This document shows positions 34,826 through 42,954 of a DNA stretch of 64,000 nt, piece after piece. Location of the stretch: NCBI RefSeq assembly GCF_001660485.1, contig NZ_CP013979.1, positions 3,038,001-3,102,000 of the forward strand, read 5' to 3'. The notes beneath the pieces were generated by a model. That model saw only the letters and a list, made by a program, of their open reading frames with translations. It made no database searches and was not told the origin of the DNA. Both the position numbers and the translations under genes were made by a program. The first letter of the stretch is position 1. Each line of letters begins with the position of its first letter. This DNA is from Agromyces aureus. Its GTDB lineage: Bacteria > Actinomycetota > Actinomycetes > Actinomycetales > Microbacteriaceae.

Positions 34826-35048
34826 GCTCGTCCCAAATGCACTGCTCGTGGAGAAGGTGAAGCCGACACAAGGGCTGGTAGCCGGTTAGCGAACGTTCGT
34901 ATCGATGGTGGACCGGGAAGCGATGGCAGAGCGCCTACGCGTCCACGACTGGACAAGAAGACGCAGCTCGACACGTCGGCCAGGTCATGACGGGGTTCGT
35001 GTTTTCTCGTACAGTACTGAGAGCCGTTCTACTGGCGTGCCAGCAGGC

Positions 35049-35399
35049 TCACCCTGCTTGGCTCGACTCATCGATCGCGCGCTCGAGGCGTTCGACCTTG
35101 CCGTGGAGCTCACCGGTGTAGCCGGGCCGGATGTCAGCCTTCAGCACCAGGGACACTCGCGACCCGAACGGCAGCACTGCCTCGGTTGCGCGCTTGACGA
35201 CGTCCATCACCTCGTCCCAACTTCCTTCGAGCTCCGTGAACATGCTCGTCGTCCTGTTGGGCAAGCCGGACTCGCGAACCACAGTGACAGCCGCAGCGAC
35301 GGCGTCATGCACGGAGCCGCCTGCATCTGCCGAGGCTTCACCGGTGATTTCCTGAGCAATTCCTACGCCAGAAGGCGCTACGCTGAACGCAACAAGCAT
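35049..35399 (-). CDS. Thiamine-binding protein, MTH1187/YkoF-like family (intact copy)
   Basis: 116 residues of the MTH1187 (COG0011) family. The strand pattern MLVAFSVAPSG, GSVHDAVAAAVTVVRESG, NRTTSMFTELEG, WDEVMDVVKRATEAV and SRVSLVLKADIR is typical of the ferredoxin-like fold that binds thiamine or hydroxymethylpyrimidine. The cellular role is unsettled. Codons are far less GC-biased than in the truncated copy next to it. A GAAAGG ribosome site precedes ATG 35399. It starts 4 bases after the stop of the truncated copy. Confidence 0.85.
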   Translation of the reverse strand: MLVAFSVAPSGVGIAQEITGEASADAGGSVHDAVAAAVTVVRESGLPNRTTSMFTELEGSWDEVMDVVKRATEAVLPFGSRVSLVLKADIRPGYTGELHGKVERLERAIDESSQAG

Positions 35400-35403
35400 G
35401 TGA

Positions 35404-35553
35404 TCAGGCCTTTCTTCCAGAAGTGGCGCTACGTGTCCAACTATTCGGGAGCCCCGACTCCCGCACGATCCTGACCGCCGCGGCGACCGCGTCGTGCACG
35501 CTGCCGTCGCTGCGGCCCGTTCCGCTCGGTGCGACCGAGAATGCCACCAGCAT
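35404..35553 (-). pseudogene. Truncated native thiamine-binding protein gene
   Basis: The reading frame starts at ATG 35553 with a strong GAGGAGG ribosome site and encodes MLVAFSVAPSG, a short linker, then SVHDAVAAAVRIVRESG and LPN. This parallels residues 1-48 of the intact copy. Directly after LPN (near 35440) the sequence becomes unrelated, and the frame stops at 35404. The DNA of this stub is GC-rich like the chromosome, whereas the intact copy is not. It looks like the remnant of the native gene, cut where foreign DNA begins. Confidence 0.8.
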
Positions 35554-35577
35554 GAGTCCTCCTCGCGGGCTCGTGCT

Positions 35578-36849
35578 TCACCCCGACCGGGGCGCGGAAT
35601 CCCGCCTGGCCCCAGCCTGCCACAGTGCTGCGATCGCCCACACGAGCAGGGCGACGAGCAGGGCGACCTTCGTCGTCAGCAGCAGCACGAACGCCGGGTT
35701 CGCGGCGAGCAGCCAGCCGTACCAGTACGGGTAGATGAGCTGCGTGCACAGCGCGATCGACGCGGCGACGGCCGCGGGCACCGCGAAGCGGCGCGGGCGG
35801 TAGACGAGCCCGAGGATCACGGGTGCGGCGAGCCACGCGATGAACTGCGGCGACCCGACCTTGTTCGCGAGCATGAGCACCACGACGAACGCGAGCGCGA
35901 GCGGCGGCAGCACCCGCCCGAATACGGCACCGCGACGCACCGCCCGCACCCCGAGCAGCACGACGGCGAGCACGCCGATCGCCATCGCTGGCGTCGTGAG
36001 GGCGGCCGCGGCATCCGCCCCGGGCCCTTCGATCTGGAACGTGAGGATGTCCTGCGAGTACACGACGCGCACCCCGGGCGCGCCCGCGACGATCTGCCAC
36101 AGCCAGACGACCGCGAGCGGCGCCTCGACCTGCAGCCCGCGCCCCGCCTGCTCCTCGACGAAGCCGAACACGTTCAGCCCCGAGCCGGCGAGCAGGCTCA
36201 CGCCGAGGATGCCGACGCTCAGCGCCGCGGCGATGCCCACGACCTCGCCGCGACGCCGCGACGCGATCACGAGCGCAGCGACCAGTGCGGCCGGCCACAC
36301 CTTGACCCAGGCGCCGACCGTGAGCAGCACGGCCGCGACGCGCGGGCGACCGGCGGCCATCAGCAGACCCAGGATCGCGATGGGCACGGTCACGGCGTCG
36401 ATGCGCCCGAGCGCGATCGGCCCGAGCAGCAGGAGGAACCCGAGCCACCACCACGCGGCCGTGCGGCGCGGGCGCGAGAGCCCGGCCGACCCGAGCAGCA
36501 CCGCGAACGCCACCGCGTTCAGCAGCGTCACGATCACGAGCCACGTCTGCGCGTACCAGTCCGAGCCGAACGCGAGCGACGCCGCCATCGGCAGGAACGC
36601 GAGGATCGGGTACACCCACGGCGCGTCGATGCCCATGCGCAGCCAGTCGTTCGCCGCGTTCTCGGCCCACACCCGGTAGACGCCGGTCACGTCGCCGAGC
36701 GGCTGCCCGGGCGCCGCGAGGTTCAGCCAGACGAGCCACGCGTGCACGAGCACGAATGCGATCCAGAGTGCGACGCGTCCGCCGACGAGCGGGGCGGTGC
36801 TGCGAGCGACGGATGCCGCGGGCGCCGCCCGCTCGCCCGCATCCGTCAT
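35578..36849 (-). CDS. Polyprenyl-phosphate-sugar-dependent membrane glycosyltransferase (GT87-like)
   Basis: 423 residues with about eleven or twelve membrane segments. The first loop has GDVTGVYRVWAENA and the acidic motif region after helix one expected of GT-C enzymes. WVYPILAFLPMAAS and AWVKVWPAALVAALV are typical of the DUF2029/GT87 group that contains mycobacterial mannosyltransferases. It would transfer a sugar from a lipid carrier outside the membrane. TAGGCT lies 7 bases before ATG 36849, so the start is probably leaderless. It is divergent from the amino-acid transporter operon. Confidence 0.8.
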   Translation of the reverse strand: MTDAGERAAPAASVARSTAPLVGGRVALWIAFVLVHAWLVWLNLAAPGQPLGDVTGVYRVWAENAANDWLRMGIDAPWVYPILAFLPMAASLAFGSDWYAQTWLVIVTLLNAVAFAVLLGSAGLSRPRRTAAWWWLGFLLLLGPIALGRIDAVTVPIAILGLLMAAGRPRVAAVLLTVGAWVKVWPAALVAALVIASRRRGEVVGIAAALSVGILGVSLLAGSGLNVFGFVEEQAGRGLQVEAPLAVVWLWQIVAGAPGVRVVYSQDILTFQIEGPGADAAAALTTPAMAIGVLAVVLLGVRAVRRGAVFGRVLPPLALAFVVVLMLANKVGSPQFIAWLAAPVILGLVYRPRRFAVPAAVAASIALCTQLIYPYWYGWLLAANPAFVLLLTTKVALLVALLVWAIAALWQAGARRDSAPRSG

Positions 36850-36856
36850 GACGGCG

Positions 36857-36862
36857 AGCCTA
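36857..36862 (-). promoter_or_regulatory. -10 box TAGGCT of the glycosyltransferase gene
   Basis: TAGGCT ends 7 bases before ATG 36849 on the minus strand. Confidence 0.5.
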
Positions 36863-36944
36863 TCCGAGTGTCACATTCCGCCACGCGCAGCCCCGCGGGC
36901 GCCCGGATCGGGGAAGCTTGGAGGACCCGACCCCGGAGGCAGCC

Positions 36945-37787
36945 ATGACCCGACGCCCACTCGCCGCGATCCTCGTCGCGGCAACCGCCACCCTCGTGCT
37001 CGCCGCGTGCTCCGCCGGCGGATCGGGCGACTCCGGCGGCAGCGCCTCCGGCAGCGCCGACGGCTACGTCACCGAGGGCAAGTTCACCGTCGGCACGGGC
37101 GAGCCGGCCTACTACCCGTGGGTCATCGACGACGCCCCCGAGTCGGGCGAGGGCTTCGAGCCCGCCGTGGCCTACGCGGTCGCCGCGCAGCTCGGGTTCG
37201 ACGCCGACGACGTGGTCTGGGTGCGCACGACCTTCGACCAGGCCATCGCGCCCGGCGCGAAGGACTTCGACATCAACCTGCAGCAGTTCTCGATCACGCC
37301 CGAGCGCGCCGAGAACGTCGACTTCTCGTCGCCGTACTACGAGACGACGCAGGTCGTCATCACGGTCGAGGGCTCGCCCGCGGCATCCGCGACCTCGATC
37401 GCCGACCTGAAGGACCTGCTGGTCGGCGCACAGGTGGGCACGACGAGCTTCGACGCGATCGAGAGCGAGATCGCCCCGACGGCCGGCGCGCAGGTGTTCA
37501 ACACGAACGACGACGCGAAGCTCGCCCTGCAGAGCGGCACGGTCGACGCGATCGTCGTCGACCTGCCGACCGCGTTCTACCTGACCGGCGCCGAACTCGA
37601 CGGCGGCAAGATCATCGGCCAGCTGCCCTCGACCGCGGGCGGCGACGAGTTCGGGCTCGTGCTCGCCAAGGGCTCGCCGCTCACCGCGAAGGTCACGGCG
37701 GCAGTCGACGCGCTTCGAGAGGACGGCACGCTCGACGAGCTCGCGACGACCTGGCTCGGCGGCGACGCCGCCCCGCTGCTCGACTGA
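36945..37787 (+). CDS. Polar amino-acid ABC transporter substrate-binding lipoprotein
   Basis: 280 residues of the SBP_bac_3 fold. The signal peptide ends in the lipobox LAACS (Cys22). Two-lobe landmarks are GFEPAVAYAVAAQLGF, NVDFSSPYYETTQVV and LVGAQVGTTSFDAIE. The Arg in SITPERAENVDF is at the usual place for binding the amino-acid carboxylate. The start is ATG 36945 with a GGAGG ribosome site. It is the first gene of a three-gene importer (binding protein, permease, ATPase). The substrate is not readable. Confidence 0.92.
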   Translation: MTRRPLAAILVAATATLVLAACSAGGSGDSGGSASGSADGYVTEGKFTVGTGEPAYYPWVIDDAPESGEGFEPAVAYAVAAQLGFDADDVVWVRTTFDQAIAPGAKDFDINLQQFSITPERAENVDFSSPYYETTQVVITVEGSPAASATSIADLKDLLVGAQVGTTSFDAIESEIAPTAGAQVFNTNDDAKLALQSGTVDAIVVDLPTAFYLTGAELDGGKIIGQLPSTAGGDEFGLVLAKGSPLTAKVTAAVDALREDGTLDELATTWLGGDAAPLLD

Positions 37788-37848
37788 GCCGCACGGCACG
37801 GATCGACGGAGACGAACGGCGGCGCACGCGGGCGATCGCGTGCGCCGC

Positions 37849-37854
37849 TACCGT
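37849..37854 (+). promoter_or_regulatory. -10 box TACCGT before the amino-acid permease gene
   Basis: TACCGT ends 6 bases before GTG 37861. It supports that GTG as a leaderless start over ATG 37858 or GTG 37840. Confidence 0.4.
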
Positions 37855-37860
37855 TGCATG

Positions 37861-38775
37861 GTGGCTGAATCAACCAAGGCGGGCGGCGTGAGCCGCGCCG
37901 ACCTCGACGCGTCCGACGCGTCGAACGCGCCCGCGTGGCGGCCGAGCGACCTCGAGGTCTCGCGGCGCACGTTCCGGCGCAAGCAGACCCGTCGCTCGGT
38001 GCTCATCAGCGCCGTCTCCACGGTCGTGTTCGCGGGGCTGCTGCTCTGGGCCGTCGCCGGCTCCCCCGGGTGGACGAAGGTCCGCGAGTCGTTCTTCGAC
38101 CCCGAGGTCGCGCTCGCGTCGCTGCCGCGCATCCTCGAAGGGCTCTGGCTGAACGTCCAGGTCCTCGTGGTCGCCGCGATCGGCGTCGTGATCGTCGCCC
38201 TGCTGCTCGCGTCGATGCGCACGCTCCGCGGCCCCGTGTACTTCCCGCTCCGCGCGCTCGCGGCGGGGTACACCGACCTCTTCCGTGGCATGCCGCTCAT
38301 CATCGTGCTCTACCTCGTGGGGTACGGCATCCCCGGACTCGACTTCTTCCCGCGCGTGCCGGTCGCGGTGTGGGGCACCATCGCACTGATCCTCACGTAC
38401 TCGGCCTACGTCTCGGAGGTGTTCCGGGCCGGCATCGAGGCCGTGCACCCGTCGCAGCGACTCGCCGCGCGCTCGCTCGGCCTCAGCCACGGCCAGACGA
38501 TGCGCCGCGTGGTGCTCCCGCAGGCCTTCCGCAAGGTCACGCCAGCACTCATGAACGACTTCGTCGCCATGCAGAAGGATGTCGGCCTCATCTCGGTGCT
38601 CGGCGCGATGGACGCCGTGCGCGCCGCCCAGATCGAGACGGCGCACTACTTCAACTTCACGCCGTACGTCGTCGCCGGGTTGCTGTTCGTGCTCCTCGCG
38701 TGGCCGATGATCCGGCTGACCGATTGGCTCTCGGCACGCATGCGGGTGCGCGAACAGGGCGGGAGCATCGTATGA
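37861..38775 (+). CDS. Polar amino-acid ABC transporter permease
   Basis: 304 residues. An N-terminal cytoplasmic region of about 45 residues precedes a first helix. The HisM/GlnP-type permease core follows. The ATPase-contact EAA loop is AARSLGLSHGQTMRRVVLPQAF, where the conserved Gly is present. The core has about five helices and TDLFRGMPLIIVLYLVGYG. GTG 37861 is chosen on -10 spacing; the gap from the binding-protein gene is 73 bases. The stop overlaps the ATPase ATG by 4 bases. Confidence 0.92.
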   Translation: MAESTKAGGVSRADLDASDASNAPAWRPSDLEVSRRTFRRKQTRRSVLISAVSTVVFAGLLLWAVAGSPGWTKVRESFFDPEVALASLPRILEGLWLNVQVLVVAAIGVVIVALLLASMRTLRGPVYFPLRALAAGYTDLFRGMPLIIVLYLVGYGIPGLDFFPRVPVAVWGTIALILTYSAYVSEVFRAGIEAVHPSQRLAARSLGLSHGQTMRRVVLPQAFRKVTPALMNDFVAMQKDVGLISVLGAMDAVRAAQIETAHYFNFTPYVVAGLLFVLLAWPMIRLTDWLSARMRVREQGGSIV

Positions 38776-39554
38776 GCGAGCCGAGCGTGACGACACCGAC
38801 GTCCGAGGAGACCGCCACGCCCGGGCTGCTGCGGCTGCGAGGCATCCGTCGCTCGTACGGCGAGAAGCTCGTGCTCGACGGCGTCGATCTCGACGTCGAC
38901 ACGCACGAGGTCGTCGCGCTCGTGGGCGCCTCGGGCTCGGGCAAGTCGACGTTGCTGCGCACGATCAACCTGCTCGAGACGATCGACGACGGCGTGATCC
39001 TGCTCGACGGCGAAGACGTCAGCGACCCCCGCGTCGACGCCGACCGGGTGCGCGCCCGCATCGGCGTCGTCTTCCAGCACTACAACCTGTTCCCGCACCT
39101 CAGCGTGCTCGACAACGTCACGCTCGCGGCCCGTCTGGTGCACCGGATGCCGCGTGCCGCCGCCGAGGCGAAGGCGCTCGAGCTGCTCGACTCGGTGGGC
39201 CTGGCGGAGTTCGCGAAGGCGTTCCCCGACCGGCTCTCGGGCGGACAGCAGCAACGCGTCGCGATCGTGCGCGCCATCGCGACCGGGCCCGAGCTGCTCC
39301 TCCTCGACGAGGTCACGAGCGCGCTCGACCCCGAACTGGTGGGCGAGGTGCTCGCGCTCGTGCGCTCGCTCGCCGATCGCGGCACGACGATCGTCATGGC
39401 GACGCACGAGATGGCGTTCGCGCGCGAGGTGGCCGACCGCGTCGTGTTCCTCGACGCGGGACGCATCATCGAGGACGCCCCCGCACGGGAGTTCTTCGCG
39501 TCGCCCCGCGAGGCGCGAACGCGCGAGTTCCTCGCGCGGTTCCTCCGCGCGTAG
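38772..39554 (+). CDS. Polar amino-acid ABC transporter ATP-binding protein
   Basis: 260 residues. Walker A is GASGSGKST, the Q-loop FQHYNLFPHLSVL, the signature LSGGQQQRVAI, Walker B LLLLDEVTSALD and the switch His is in MATHEMAFA. This is the GlnQ/HisP type. Most members have EPTSALD where this protein has EVTSALD. Translation is coupled to the permease gene through the ATGA overlap. It is convergent with nnrD; no strong hairpin is visible in the 89-base gap. Confidence 0.95.
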   Translation: MSEPSVTTPTSEETATPGLLRLRGIRRSYGEKLVLDGVDLDVDTHEVVALVGASGSGKSTLLRTINLLETIDDGVILLDGEDVSDPRVDADRVRARIGVVFQHYNLFPHLSVLDNVTLAARLVHRMPRAAAEAKALELLDSVGLAEFAKAFPDRLSGGQQQRVAIVRAIATGPELLLLDEVTSALDPELVGEVLALVRSLADRGTTIVMATHEMAFAREVADRVVFLDAGRIIEDAPAREFFASPREARTREFLARFLRA

Positions 39555-39643
39555 GCGCATTCCTCCGCGCATCGGCGCCCAGTCCGCGCCGGCGCGATGC
39601 CGTCGCTGCGCCGCGGTCCCCCGGTGCCGCGCCCGTCTGCCCG

Positions 39644-40501
39644 TCAGTCGCCGCGAGTCGCCAGCAGTTCGCCGACGACGCCGGGCACGGCCTGCGCGAT
39701 GTCGAGTGCGACGATCGGGCCGCCGCCGTTCGCGGCACTCGCGCGCCTGGCCGCCTCACCGTGGATCCAGACGGCGGTCGCGGCGAGCGACGTGAGCGCC
39801 TCGGCATCGCGGGCGAGCCGGGCATGGTGGGTCGCGGCGAGCGCGCCGAGCATGCCGCCGAGCACGTCGCCCGTGCCACCCGTCGCCAGCCAGTGCGTCG
39901 GGGCCTCGAGCACGAACGCGTTGCCGGCGGGGTCGCAGACATGCGTGGTCGCACCCTTCAGCAGCACCACGACGCCGAGTTCGCGCGCCGCGCGCTCGGC
40001 CCATTCGGCGGGGTCGGCGCGGATCTCCTCGAAGCTCGATCGGATCTCGCGCGCGGCGAGGAGCCGCGCGAGCTCGCGGTGGTGCGGCGTGATGACGGTC
40101 GGGGCGGTGTGCGTGCCGACGAGGTCGAGGGCGCCGGCGTCGAGCACGACCGGAACGCCGTCGGCGAGCGCGTGCTGCAGATCGCCGAGCAGCACGAACG
40201 AACGCCGGGTCGGGTCGATGCCCGAACCCAGCAGCCACGCCTGCACGCGGCCGCGGCCGACGACCGTCTCGGGCCTCCGCAGCAGCACGGCGGCGCGCAC
40301 GCCCCTCGGCCCGATGTAGCGCACGAGCCCGACGCCGGTGCGGTGGGCGGCCTCGACGCCGAGCACGGCCGCGCCCGGGAACTCGACCGAGCCCGACACC
40401 AGTCCGAGCACGCCGCGCGAGTACTTGTCGTCGTCGGCGCCGGGCGCCGCGATCCACGCGGCGGCGTCGTCGGCCCGCCAGCTTCTCCACTCGGTGGCCA
40501 T
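39644..40501 (-). CDS. nnrD: ADP/ATP-dependent NAD(P)H-hydrate dehydratase
   Basis: 285 residues of the ribokinase-like carbohydrate-kinase fold. The key motif ATGGTGDVLGGMLGAL is the nucleotide and catalytic Asp site, preceded by ITPHHRELARLL. It repairs damaged (hydrated) NADH and NADPH. The epimerase NnrE domain, often fused N-terminally, is absent here, so it must be elsewhere or missing. ATG 40501 follows TATCGT at 6 bases (leaderless). Divergent from the HAD phosphatase gene with overlapping -10 boxes. Confidence 0.93.
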   Translation of the reverse strand: MATEWRSWRADDAAAWIAAPGADDDKYSRGVLGLVSGSVEFPGAAVLGVEAAHRTGVGLVRYIGPRGVRAAVLLRRPETVVGRGRVQAWLLGSGIDPTRRSFVLLGDLQHALADGVPVVLDAGALDLVGTHTAPTVITPHHRELARLLAAREIRSSFEEIRADPAEWAERAARELGVVVLLKGATTHVCDPAGNAFVLEAPTHWLATGGTGDVLGGMLGALAATHHARLARDAEALTSLAATAVWIHGEAARRASAANGGGPIVALDIAQAVPGVVGELLATRGD

Positions 40502-40507
40502 GCTCCA

Positions 40508-40517
40508 ACGATAGGTT
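40508..40517. promoter_or_regulatory. Overlapping divergent -10 boxes for nnrD and the HAD gene
   Basis: On the minus strand TATCGT (40513-40508) precedes ATG 40501 by 6 bases. On the plus strand TAGGTT (40512-40517) precedes ATG 40526 by 8 bases. The boxes share two base pairs, so the two polymerases would exclude each other. Confidence 0.45.
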
Positions 40518-40525
40518 GGACGACG

Positions 40526-41170
40526 ATGTCAGCGACAGCCCTCGAACCCATCAGTCTCGCCCCGCGCGTGGTCGTCTTCGACTACGGCGAGGTGATCTCC
40601 CGCTCCCCCAGCGCCGAAGACCGGGCGGAACTGGTCGCGCGTGCAGGCGTGTCCGCTGCCGACGAACCCGCGTTCTGGGCGGCGTTCTGGCAGCATCGGC
40701 CAGCCCTCGATCAGGGCACCCTGTCGATCGCGGAGTACTGGGCGGCCGTCGCCCGGGCGATCGGCGCCGACTGGTCGACCGTCGACGTGCACGAGCTCTG
40801 GGCGATCGACCACCGCAGCTGGCTGAGCGTGGATCCCGGCACCCTGCGCGTGCTCCACGCCCTGCGCGACGGCGGCACGCGTCTCGCGCTGCTCTCGAAC
40901 GCGGGCGCCGACTTCTCGGGCTGGCTCCGCTCCGGATCGTTCGCACCGCTCTTCGAGCGCGTGTTCGTCAGCGGCGAGCTCGGACTCGTGAAGCCCGACG
41001 CCGCGATCTACGAGCACGTCATCGCCGAGCTCGGCATCGAGCCGTCGCAGTTCGTGTTCATCGACAATCGGGCCGACAACGTCGCCGGTTCGCTCGCAGT
41101 CGGCGGCGACGGCTTCGTGTTCACGGATGCCGCGTCGCTCGAGTCGTGGCTCAGGGAGCTCGCCGCATGA
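40526..41170 (+). CDS. HAD-superfamily phosphatase (YihX-like)
   Basis: 214 residues. Motif I is VVFDYGEVISR, which keeps the nucleophile Asp but has Gly at the +2 position. This is the FDxGxV form seen in YihX sugar-phosphatases rather than DxDGT. Motif II is LALLSNAG, motif III GLVKPDAAIY and motif IV FVFIDNRADNV. It probably dephosphorylates a sugar phosphate such as glucose-1-phosphate. The stop overlaps the ATG of the flavin oxidoreductase gene by 4 bases. Confidence 0.88.
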   Translation: MSATALEPISLAPRVVVFDYGEVISRSPSAEDRAELVARAGVSAADEPAFWAAFWQHRPALDQGTLSIAEYWAAVARAIGADWSTVDVHELWAIDHRSWLSVDPGTLRVLHALRDGGTRLALLSNAGADFSGWLRSGSFAPLFERVFVSGELGLVKPDAAIYEHVIAELGIEPSQFVFIDNRADNVAGSLAVGGDGFVFTDAASLESWLRELAA

Positions 41171-42288
41171 GCGCCGAGCCCGAGGCATCCGCACAGCCCG
41201 CCCTGTTCACGCCGATCACCATCCGCTCGCTCACGATCCGCAACCGGGTCTGGGTTCCGCCGCTCTGCCAGTACTCGGTCACCTCGCGCGACGGCGTGCC
41301 GCACGACTGGCACCTCGTTCACCTCGGCTCGATGGCCGCGGGCGGCGCTGGCCTCGTGATCGCCGAGGCGACGGCCGTGAGCCCCGAGGGCCGCATCTCC
41401 GACTACGACACGGGCCTCTGGAACGACGAGCAGGCCGAGGCGTGGTCGCGCGTCACCCGGTTCCTCCGCTCGCAGGGTGCGGCGGCCGGCATCCAGCTCG
41501 CGCACGCGGGCCGCAAGGCGTCGGTCTGGCCCGAGGTCGTCGGCAAGCGGGGCTCCCAGCCACTCGACGAGGGCGGCTGGACCACCGTCTCGGCGTCGGC
41601 GCAGGCGTTCCACGGGCTGCGCGAGCCCGTGGCGCTCGACGAGGCCGGCATCCGGGGCGTCATCGCGGACTTCCGCTCGGCGGCCAGGCGCGCGCTCGAT
41701 GCGGGCTTCGACCTGGTCGAGGTGCACGCCGCGCACGGCTACCTCGTGCACCAGTTCCTCTCCCCGCTCTCGAACCTGCGCGACGACGAGTGGGGCGGCG
41801 ACCTCGAGGGGCGCTCGCGCCTGCTGCTCGAGATCGTGCGCGAGGTGCGCGCCGAGATCGGCGACGGCGTACCGCTGTTCGTGCGCTTCTCGGCGACCGA
41901 CTGGGTCGAGGGCGGCTGGGACGAGGCGCAGACTGCGATCGTCGCGCGCTGGTGCGAAGACGCGGGCGCCGACTTCTTCGACGTGTCGACCGGCGGCCTC
42001 GTCGCCCACGCCGACATCCCCGTCGGGCCCGGCTACCAGGCGGGGCACGCCGAGTACGTCGGCGAGCACGGCGACGTCGCGGTCTCGGCCGTCGGCCGCA
42101 TCACGAACGCCGAGCACGCCGACGAGCTCGTCGCCTCGGGCGCGGCCGACGCGGTCATGATCGGCAAGGCCATGATGCGCGACCCGCACTTCGCGCTGCG
42201 CGCCGCCCACGAACTCGGGGCGGGCAGCACGATGTGGCCCGTGCAGTACCTGCGGGCCAGGCCAGAGGTCAACGACGGCGAGTGGTGA
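41167..42288 (+). CDS. NADH:flavin oxidoreductase, old yellow enzyme (YqjM/thermophilic-like class)
   Basis: 373 residues, FMN-binding TIM barrel. Class-defining residues are the Cys in PPLCQYSV (about residue 32), Tyr in the same motif, and the His pair in VEVHAAHGYLVHQFLSP. QLAHAGRKAS and FVRFSATDW are further FMN or substrate contacts. Such enzymes reduce activated C=C bonds with NAD(P)H. It is coupled to the HAD gene by ATGA; the metabolic link between the two is not obvious. Confidence 0.93.
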   Translation: MSAEPEASAQPALFTPITIRSLTIRNRVWVPPLCQYSVTSRDGVPHDWHLVHLGSMAAGGAGLVIAEATAVSPEGRISDYDTGLWNDEQAEAWSRVTRFLRSQGAAAGIQLAHAGRKASVWPEVVGKRGSQPLDEGGWTTVSASAQAFHGLREPVALDEAGIRGVIADFRSAARRALDAGFDLVEVHAAHGYLVHQFLSPLSNLRDDEWGGDLEGRSRLLLEIVREVRAEIGDGVPLFVRFSATDWVEGGWDEAQTAIVARWCEDAGADFFDVSTGGLVAHADIPVGPGYQAGHAEYVGEHGDVAVSAVGRITNAEHADELVASGAADAVMIGKAMMRDPHFALRAAHELGAGSTMWPVQYLRARPEVNDGEW

Positions 42289-42314
42289 GCGCCGCCCTCA
42301 GCTGAGCGGGTCGG

Positions 42315-42749
42315 TCATGCCGGACCCGCCGAAGTCCGGCGCATCTGCATGGCCCGCTCCATCATCCCGGGTGAGAGCTGTCCGATCGCGAAGATGTTGC
42401 CTTCGCTGTCGGTGAACCACGCGCTGCGCTCGTCGCCGAGTTCGGCGACGCCGTCGACCGTCTTCAGGCCCGGCAGGTCGTAGTCGGCGAACACGACGCC
42501 GTGCATGCGGAGCGCGGTCATGTCGCGATCGAGGTCGTCGGTCATGAGGTTGAAGGCGGTGTTCCCGGCCGTGCCGGCGAATTCCGTGCGGTAGACCATG
42601 ACGATGGTGCCGCCCACGTCGTAGAACAGGCCCATGCCCTCGAGGTCTTCGTAGACCGGATCGCGGCCGAGCACGTCGTGCCACCAGGCCTTGGCTCGGC
42701 CGAGGTCCGACGCAGGGAGGACGGCCGTCGCCATGAGTTTCTCGAACAT
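42315..42749 (-). CDS. VOC (glyoxalase/bleomycin-resistance fold) protein
   Basis: 144 residues with two beta-alpha-beta-beta-beta modules: ATAVLPASDLGRAKAWWHDV and SAWFTDSEGNIFAIGQL. The final motif DxEGNxF is the common metal-ligand block of VOC proteins. A metal-dependent lyase, dioxygenase or binding role is possible; the partner substrate cannot be told. The gene lies on the minus strand, 26 bases after the convergent oxidoreductase gene. Confidence 0.85.
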   Translation of the reverse strand: MFEKLMATAVLPASDLGRAKAWWHDVLGRDPVYEDLEGMGLFYDVGGTIVMVYRTEFAGTAGNTAFNLMTDDLDRDMTALRMHGVVFADYDLPGLKTVDGVAELGDERSAWFTDSEGNIFAIGQLSPGMMERAMQMRRTSAGPA

Positions 42750-42881
42750 GATGTTTCCTCGGATCCTCGGGTCGGCGCGAGTCTACGCCGGGCCCTCGCG
42801 GCCGATCCCGTACGCGGAACGAGTGGCAGGTCTCCGTCGCCGCCCGGCCGCCGTGCCCGCACCGTCGCCGAGCACCGTGCA

Positions 42882-42930
42882 GAACGGCCGGCCGCGGCAT
42901 CCGTCGATCGGATGCCGCGGCCGGCCGTTC
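42882..42930 (-). terminator. 22-bp perfect hairpin after the CBS-protein operon
   Basis: Arms at 42882-42903 and 42909-42930 pair without a mismatch around a TCGAT loop. The arms include two copies of the over-represented 9-mer. It follows the stop of the second CNNM-like gene on the minus strand. Confidence 0.7.
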
Positions 42931-42954
42931 ACCGCGTGACGCCGCCGCGCGGGG

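Larger units (their letters stand above)
33138..35440. other. Short accessory patch with weaker GC bias
   Basis: Four genes (membrane protein, lipoprotein, HLTS protein, thiamine-binding protein) sit between native-looking high-GC genes. Third-position GC and spacing differ visibly from both sides. The right edge is sharp, inside the truncated thiamine-binding gene copy. The left edge is not defined; it is somewhere between 32950 and 33138. No integrase, transposase or terminal repeat was found. Confidence 0.55.

Noticed and set aside
34889..34902. LexA/SOS box (GCGAACGTTCGTATCG)
   Set aside because: Only one half resembles the actinobacterial consensus with four central bases, and no SOS-type gene follows.
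34905..35474. Plus-strand open frame over the thiamine-binding gene
   Set aside because: It is antisense to the well-conserved minus-strand gene, has no domain and no good ribosome site.
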